Shown here piece by piece: positions 59,131 through 64,000 of a DNA stretch of 64,000 bases. The first letter of the stretch is position 1. Each line of letters opens with the position of its first letter. This DNA comes from Opisthorchis felineus. Lineage: Eukaryota; Platyhelminthes; Trematoda; Opisthorchiida; Opisthorchiidae. The translations under genes were made by a program, and so were the position numbers. The notes under the pieces are model-generated. The model was not told the DNA's origin, did no database searches, and saw nothing but the letters and a program-made list of their open reading frames with translations. The stretch lies in contig SJOL01002321.1 in NCBI GenBank assembly GCA_004794785.1, forward strand, positions 35,937-99,936, read 5' to 3'.

Positions 59131-60794
59131 GAAAAATCAACTGTTAGCAGCACGAAACCTGTCTGACGGCCCGGCAGGAATCTCGGTCGACACTCTGCAG
59201 CAATCCGGCGACTGTTTATTGAGGCATTTCAAGGTGGGAACTTTGTGGAACCAATTGGGTAGGACTGAGGGGAAATGGAGCTGAGCTCTCAGGACAGCAC
59301 AGGATTCGTAATAGTGTTCCAAACTATGCAGAAGTTCAGAAAATGGTTGGTGGATTGATGTCCACATTGCGCCTGCAACTCTATTCCGAACTTGAAAAGT
59401 CCGTAAGTTTGGAAGCATCGTTCAGATACACCAATCGCTGGTTGCTTGCGCTGAAGAAATCACATCCTATATGTGGGAAGATGGTCTCAATCGACTGTGA
59501 GTGACTGGAAAAGAAGCGCGTTTTGAGAGTTATGTAGTCAGAGGCCAAATATTAGGCGGTAATTTGAATCGACGTAACAAACCTTAATTTCTTTTGCTGC
59601 CCATGAGTCGGTAGCTTGTGGCTGGTAATAAAGGGCAGAACTCTCATACTGGTGCAGTATCAGCTAACAGCTTCATCAGTCTTACTGTCAAGGTAGGGTC
59701 TTGCACGAGTCAGTTTTGCAACCAACAAATGCGGGAGCTGTGGATTAGCTTGCGTTCACGTGTATCAGCAGACCGGTCATTGTTTGCTTCTCCCCCCAGC
59801 AGTCTTCATAAAGAGGGAATTCAGACCTGCAGCGCTGGTACACCCAGGGCCATTTTGGCTGTTCTCAATCTGATTGAAGTTGGATGTTGTTATGAAATTC
59901 ATAAAATGATATTTATTCTAGGGGTTCAGAAGTGATTCATGTCCTGACCAAGGTCCATCAAGGAAACCCAACCAGCGAGGTCAGCAAACAAAAGTGGATA
60001 TCGCAGGCTTTGGAGTAGGCAGTTGATGTTTCCAAAACCCTTAGTGAACAATCACATTGACGTCATGAAACTTTGTACAGTTCGACGCTTGTCGAGGGTC
60101 TGCATGAAGCCCACTGCGATATTGCATGGGAGCCTGTGAACTAGGGGTTAACCCGAAGATATACACTCAAGAGAGACTTTCAGAGATCTCCTAAGATCCA
60201 CAAGCCGTCCTAGACATGACCACATCGCAGGGAACACTAGCACCGCATCAGCGAGTAACTAGTGTAGTCTGTCAAGTCCCGAACTTTCCAGTAGAGTGCA
60301 GCGCCAACTCTGTGCGATATTGTACAATCAAGCCCAAAACTAGCCATTTCATTGGTTATAGATGAAAAACAGGTCTTTTGTCAACAAACGTAAACGTGCC
60401 TCAATTGGTCTCTCGGCGCTTCATGATTGACATGAAATTAGAGAGCTCGTCACCGATCTTGCTCATACGAGTGTGCATCCAAGTTGACCAGCTCGATAAT
60501 TTTACTTATGACGGTACGGTATGTACGTCATGAGTCGCTTAAGAATAAATTATGCATTTACAGTTATCAAGACACGGTAAGTTTCGAGGTGCGCTACACT
60601 TGCATGTGTGGCATATCATCAAGTACCGGAACAGGATTTTCTCACGATCTGCATCAAAACCAAAGTTTTCAAGCTCATTTAGGGCTTCGACCTCCCGGAT
60701 CATAATTCAGGTGTTTGGGAATGCGATCCAATGTCATGCCTCACTCAGACTGGACCACACATGAAATAACGAACTACGTTCCACTTTGTTGCAG
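59131..60794. other. No gene recognised
   Basis: Minus 93-codon (59137-59418) and plus 105-codon (59618-59935) frames show no motif. No repeat family seen. Confidence 0.35.
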
Positions 60795-60925
60795 AAGTGT
60801 TTTTACTTACAATATTCGCAAGCATTATTTCTATTAGTGGGAACTCAACAGGTTCGGAGGTTGGCAAGCTAGGATCCGCGAAAACCCTCAAGTGGCCCAC
60901 AAAATCACCTGAATTTTACTTGTAA
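60795..60925 (+). CDS. Candidate terminal exon with hydrophobic start
   Basis: A good acceptor (TTCCACTTTGTTGCAG) is followed by an open frame VFLLTIFASIISISGNSTGS and on to KSPEFYL, TAA at 60923-60925. A hydrophobic segment followed by a polar tail with an N-glycosylation-type NST. A second frame is also open for 26 codons. Weak support. Confidence 0.2.
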
Positions 60926-61165
60926 AAAGTATCGCAATCCAGTTAAAACGGTTACCATGAGCTAGTGCACGGTGAACTTTTCGAACTGATATTTGGCACT
61001 GAACTCTTCGTGTGAAACATTGTCACGAATCGGATGGAGGTGTTCTTAATGAGACCGGGGTGGCTGTTTCCGACAGCTCCGCTGAGATGTACAGGACAAG
61101 TGGTTTAAATAAGTTGAGCAAGCATCCCTGCTAATAATGACCTTTAACAGTGCAGTGTTCCGAAG

Positions 61166-61239
61166 TATACATATATACATACATACATACATACATACAT
61201 ACATACATACATACATACATACATACATACATACATACA

Positions 61240-61273
<34 letters not shown>

Positions 61274-61287
61274 CATACATACATACA

Positions 61288-61318
<31 letters not shown>
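61166..61318. repeat. CATA tetranucleotide microsatellite
   Basis: About 150 bases of (CATA)n, nearly perfect, with an extra TATA at each of 61171-61176 and 61267-61272. It gives spurious open frames on both strands (Y-I-H-T and C-M-Y-V repeats). Confidence 0.97.
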
Positions 61319-62930
61319 GCAACTATATAAGTGTATAAATATATCAGCATGACACGTTTCGCCAGCCACAAGTGGAAACTATTGAAGTATCCCCATAATT
61401 GTGAGTTTTACTATGTAGTATCTCGGTAGACCTCATTTTGGCCGATTTGCTGGCGTAAAAATATTTTCTTTGTATTTGACTACATCCATTCCATAGTGAT
61501 AGTCTGTATTGTCTCTCATCAATAAAATGGAATGGTCGATTTTTTCTGAGTTGGCGTATGATGACACATTGTCGGTATACACGTAGATTGTGATTCCAAT
61601 AGCTTTAATAGCCGGAATTTATAAATAACTCCTGAAATCTTTTAGAGAAATCAGCCTACGATTAACTTAAATCCAAACAATTTTCATGAATTGTCCTTCG
61701 ACCCCGGTCAAATAATATCTGGATAACTCAATGACTGGTTATGTTCTCAAGCATACAGAGTGAACTGAGAATGATAGTAACTTTTTTAAGCCCAGCAGCT
61801 TTGAAATGTAATTCCGTTCTTTTCCATATCCCAAGCGGATACACCTCGGGGGACGGCTGCATAACCTACCAGTCTGTTGTTGCAGGTTAACTCCTTCCTA
61901 CCACAGCAACATTTTGCTCAACAGCGTTCAGTATATAAGATAGTGTGTCTGAATAAAAGATTATTTTGCACTACCCTAGCTTGTTTCAACAGTATTTCTG
62001 TGATTGGACTGCTTTGTCAGCCCTGGGTGAGCTGTGGAAACTAGGTTGATACACCTAAACACCGATGATTAAAGCCTTTACGAACCAGTTGGTCGGTTTG
62101 AGAAACAGAGGTAACCATTAGAATTTGTATCTAATAAGATACATAAGACGAAGTTTGAGCGGGCCTCAGCCTGGTTTCAAAATTCCAAAGCATCTAAAGT
62201 TACATAACTTTTCTCTGTATGATTTAAACAGTTTATAGGACTGATAAAAATCAGAGTGCTCTGACTGAGCCACAACTTGCACTCCACTAATCGAAAACGT
62301 TTGAGACATTGCTTTTCCGTGACACATGTGTAATTTTTTTTAAACCACCATTATCAAGTTGAACCTGTTTGTTATGAAATATGAACCACGAAACTTGGCG
62401 TATACTTCGGTGAAATATGAGTAGAGAGTGTGGAATTTGAACTATTTCTCAGGCTATTCTAAGGCGGAACTGAATTTCATATCTGACTTTACAAAGAAAA
62501 CTATTTTTAGTACAGTGAAGAAACTTGAAGGAGACTGTAATTATTGCAAATTATCTGAAATTAAGTGGGTTTTAACGGGGGAATTAGCTGAATACAAGCT
62601 GAATTTCTAGTTTCGCTTGAGATAGTCCAACTTTTAGTTATGTAAAGGTAGTGAAAACAAACGTTTGTATTTCTGTTTTTGTCTTCATGCCTTTCTCTTC
62701 GATGGGGCAAAATAATTCTGCTTCGACGCTCTCCGACTGGCGAAACCTTGCACAATCTAGTCGTACGAACAATTTGCCTATCAAAACCACTTCACTCTGC
62801 TGCAAGGATGACGAGCTCGAATCACCTATCCTTTCGTTTTGAACCTAGGATTTCGAACCCTTTTTGCAAGTTTTTTGATCACACCTCTCAGTTCAGCCTA
62901 TAACAAACTTAAACCCTTGACTTTGCAAGC
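61319..62930. other. No gene recognised
   Basis: Short open frames at 62428-62610 and 62651-62903 show no motif. The 60 bases before 62931 could be the leader of the next feature. Confidence 0.35.
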
Positions 62931-63120
62931 ATGCTCATTCAAGCCTGCCGAGTCATCACAACGGTGATCTTATTACCACTGCTTATCATTGTTTACGGAC
63001 AATTTATCCTCACGAGTACAAAACCTATGAAAGTTGAGAAGAGACGAGTGGTTGGCAAAAAACGTCCACAGGTTGCCCCGTGGACTAGTAAAAAGACTGA
63101 TGTATTCTATCCTGGTTTAA
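62931..63120 (+). CDS. Candidate first exon with signal sequence
   Basis: The ATG opens MLIQACRVITTVILLPLLII then VYGQF: a short N-terminus, about 15 hydrophobic residues and a small residue (G) before Q, a good signal peptide or signal anchor. It continues KPMKVEKRRVVGKKRPQVAP and TSKKTDVFYPGL, with three dibasic or tribasic sites, one preceded by Gly. Donor at 63121 (TTTAA|GTGAGG) leaves phase 1; a second donor (GTAAAA at 63126) would leave phase 0. A small secreted or single-pass protein; a peptide precursor is possible but unproven. Confidence 0.33.
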
Positions 63121-63668
63121 GTGAGGTAAAAAATCTAACATTTCAATACAGAGACTCACACTGTTTATAGTATAACAGGATCTGACCATCATGAGTTTTA
63201 CCAAGCCACTGACAAGTCCGCATAATTTCATTCACTGACGTTCAGCGCACTTCTGCTTTTACATGAAGTAAAGTCGAATGTCAGTTTTGAATCGCCGGTA
63301 CCTCAAAACTAGAGTAGGGAATTGGGACACGACTATGCGGTCATGAGGATGAAGCAAGTGTGCATCTAACAGCTTTACTGGAGATGGAAACTTTCATGAG
63401 CACCCTTCTGTTGTTAAACGCTAGTGTCACTGGAATACTCCCAAGGACACTAGGCTTCTTTGAGTGGTTCATTCTGAGGAGACATGGTTAAGTCGGTAGG
63501 AAAATTGCAGTCGAATACATTATAGAACTGGAACCTCCGCTCACTACTGAGATGGTGGGGATACGGATGCATTACTCCCTCTGAATAAGGGTTAGTGGCA
63601 CATCCAAATATCTAATTCGCATGAGCAAAAGCTTCATTCCAATCTCCCTAACATTTCTTTCCTCGCAG

Positions 63669-63748
63669 TCAAGTTCCTAGAGCTTGTCTTCTATCTTAAT
63701 TATCGGGAAGTAAATGTTCACACACATGAAACAGCACAGATATTCTGA
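63669..63748 (+). CDS. Candidate second exon
   Basis: A strong acceptor (CCCTAACATTTCTTTCCTCGCAG, branch-like CTAAC included) is followed by a frame that fits the phase-1 donor at 63121: KFLELVFYLNYREVNVHTHE then TAQIF and TGA at 63746-63748. The intron would be 548 bases. A donor-like GAA|GTAAAT at 63710 is an alternative exon end. Function unknown. Confidence 0.28.
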
Positions 63749-64000
63749 GATGTGTTAAATTCCGCCGAACTCTGGACTACCTTAATCGACTCACGACGGG
63801 TGGATCTTCAATTCCAGGGAGAAAAGGCTTCCTATGGTAGTTGTTTTCTAGGTATGCCATCACCACATGATTGGGAGAATCCCGCCCACCTCAGGTTTTG
63901 GCAAATATGGCTAAGAAGGGCCTGATTTATCAGCCGAAAATGTACACACAAATCCACACCATCTTCATCCCTATCCGCATTCAGGCGTCTGCACCACGTG
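63749..64000. other. Window end, nothing recognised
   Basis: No motif or repeat recognised; any continuation of the 62.9-kb gene would lie here or beyond. Confidence 0.35.

Noticed and set aside
61166..61318. CRISPR-like array
   Set aside because: Four-base tandem repeat without spacers; the host is eukaryotic.
61046..61371. Five open frames of 62-107 codons
   Set aside because: Artefacts of the CATA repeat, open in many frames on both strands.

Overview
The window looks like repeat-rich, gene-poor nuclear DNA from a digenean flatworm (fluke). Base composition is moderate. There are no long bacterial-type ORFs, operons or ribosome-binding sites. What can be recognised is mostly decayed retroelements of flatworm type: RTE-clade non-LTR elements with GAT tails, Penelope-like elements carrying hammerhead ribozymes, a Ty3/gypsy pol remnant and a tRNA-derived SINE. 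The species cannot be named from the sequence.

Layout. 0.6-8.5 kb: scattered splice-bounded open segments, mostly minus strand. 8.5-8.9 kb: inverted pair of hammerhead units. 9.7-10.1 kb: TA/GT microsatellite. 11.9-12.1 kb: complete SINE with 12-bp target duplication. 14.9-15.1 kb: best preserved hammerhead unit. 18.1-18.8 kb: eroded hammerhead unit and a minus-strand RTE 3' end. 20.7-21.5 kb: promoter-like DNA and a possible first exon. 24.1 kb: SINE tail. 24.6-26.8 kb: Penelope-like reverse transcriptase remnant with three hammerhead units. 31.2-32.7 kb: two copies of an unnamed repeat. 36.4 kb: very old hammerhead unit. 40.6-40.9 kb: minus-strand exon candidates. 49.5-52.1 kb: the most convincing host gene fragment, including a transmembrane exon. 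53.2-55.25 kb: minus-strand gypsy RT-RNase H-integrase relic. 55.4-55.9 kb: inverted hammerhead pair abutting it. 57.9-59.1 kb: plus-strand RTE reverse transcriptase C-terminal part with hairpin and GAT tail. 61.2 kb: CATA microsatellite. 62.9-63.7 kb: possible two-exon gene with a signal sequence.

The most interesting content is the hammerhead family: ten copies on both strands, with stem II and stem III recognisable in the better ones, three of them arranged as inverted pairs, and one read through in frame with the reverse transcriptase.

Caution on exons: in a 64-kb window many segments of 20-60 open codons between splice-like sites arise by chance. Exon calls rest on splice motifs, open frame, phase agreement and composition only, so most carry low confidence; their number certainly overstates the true gene content.
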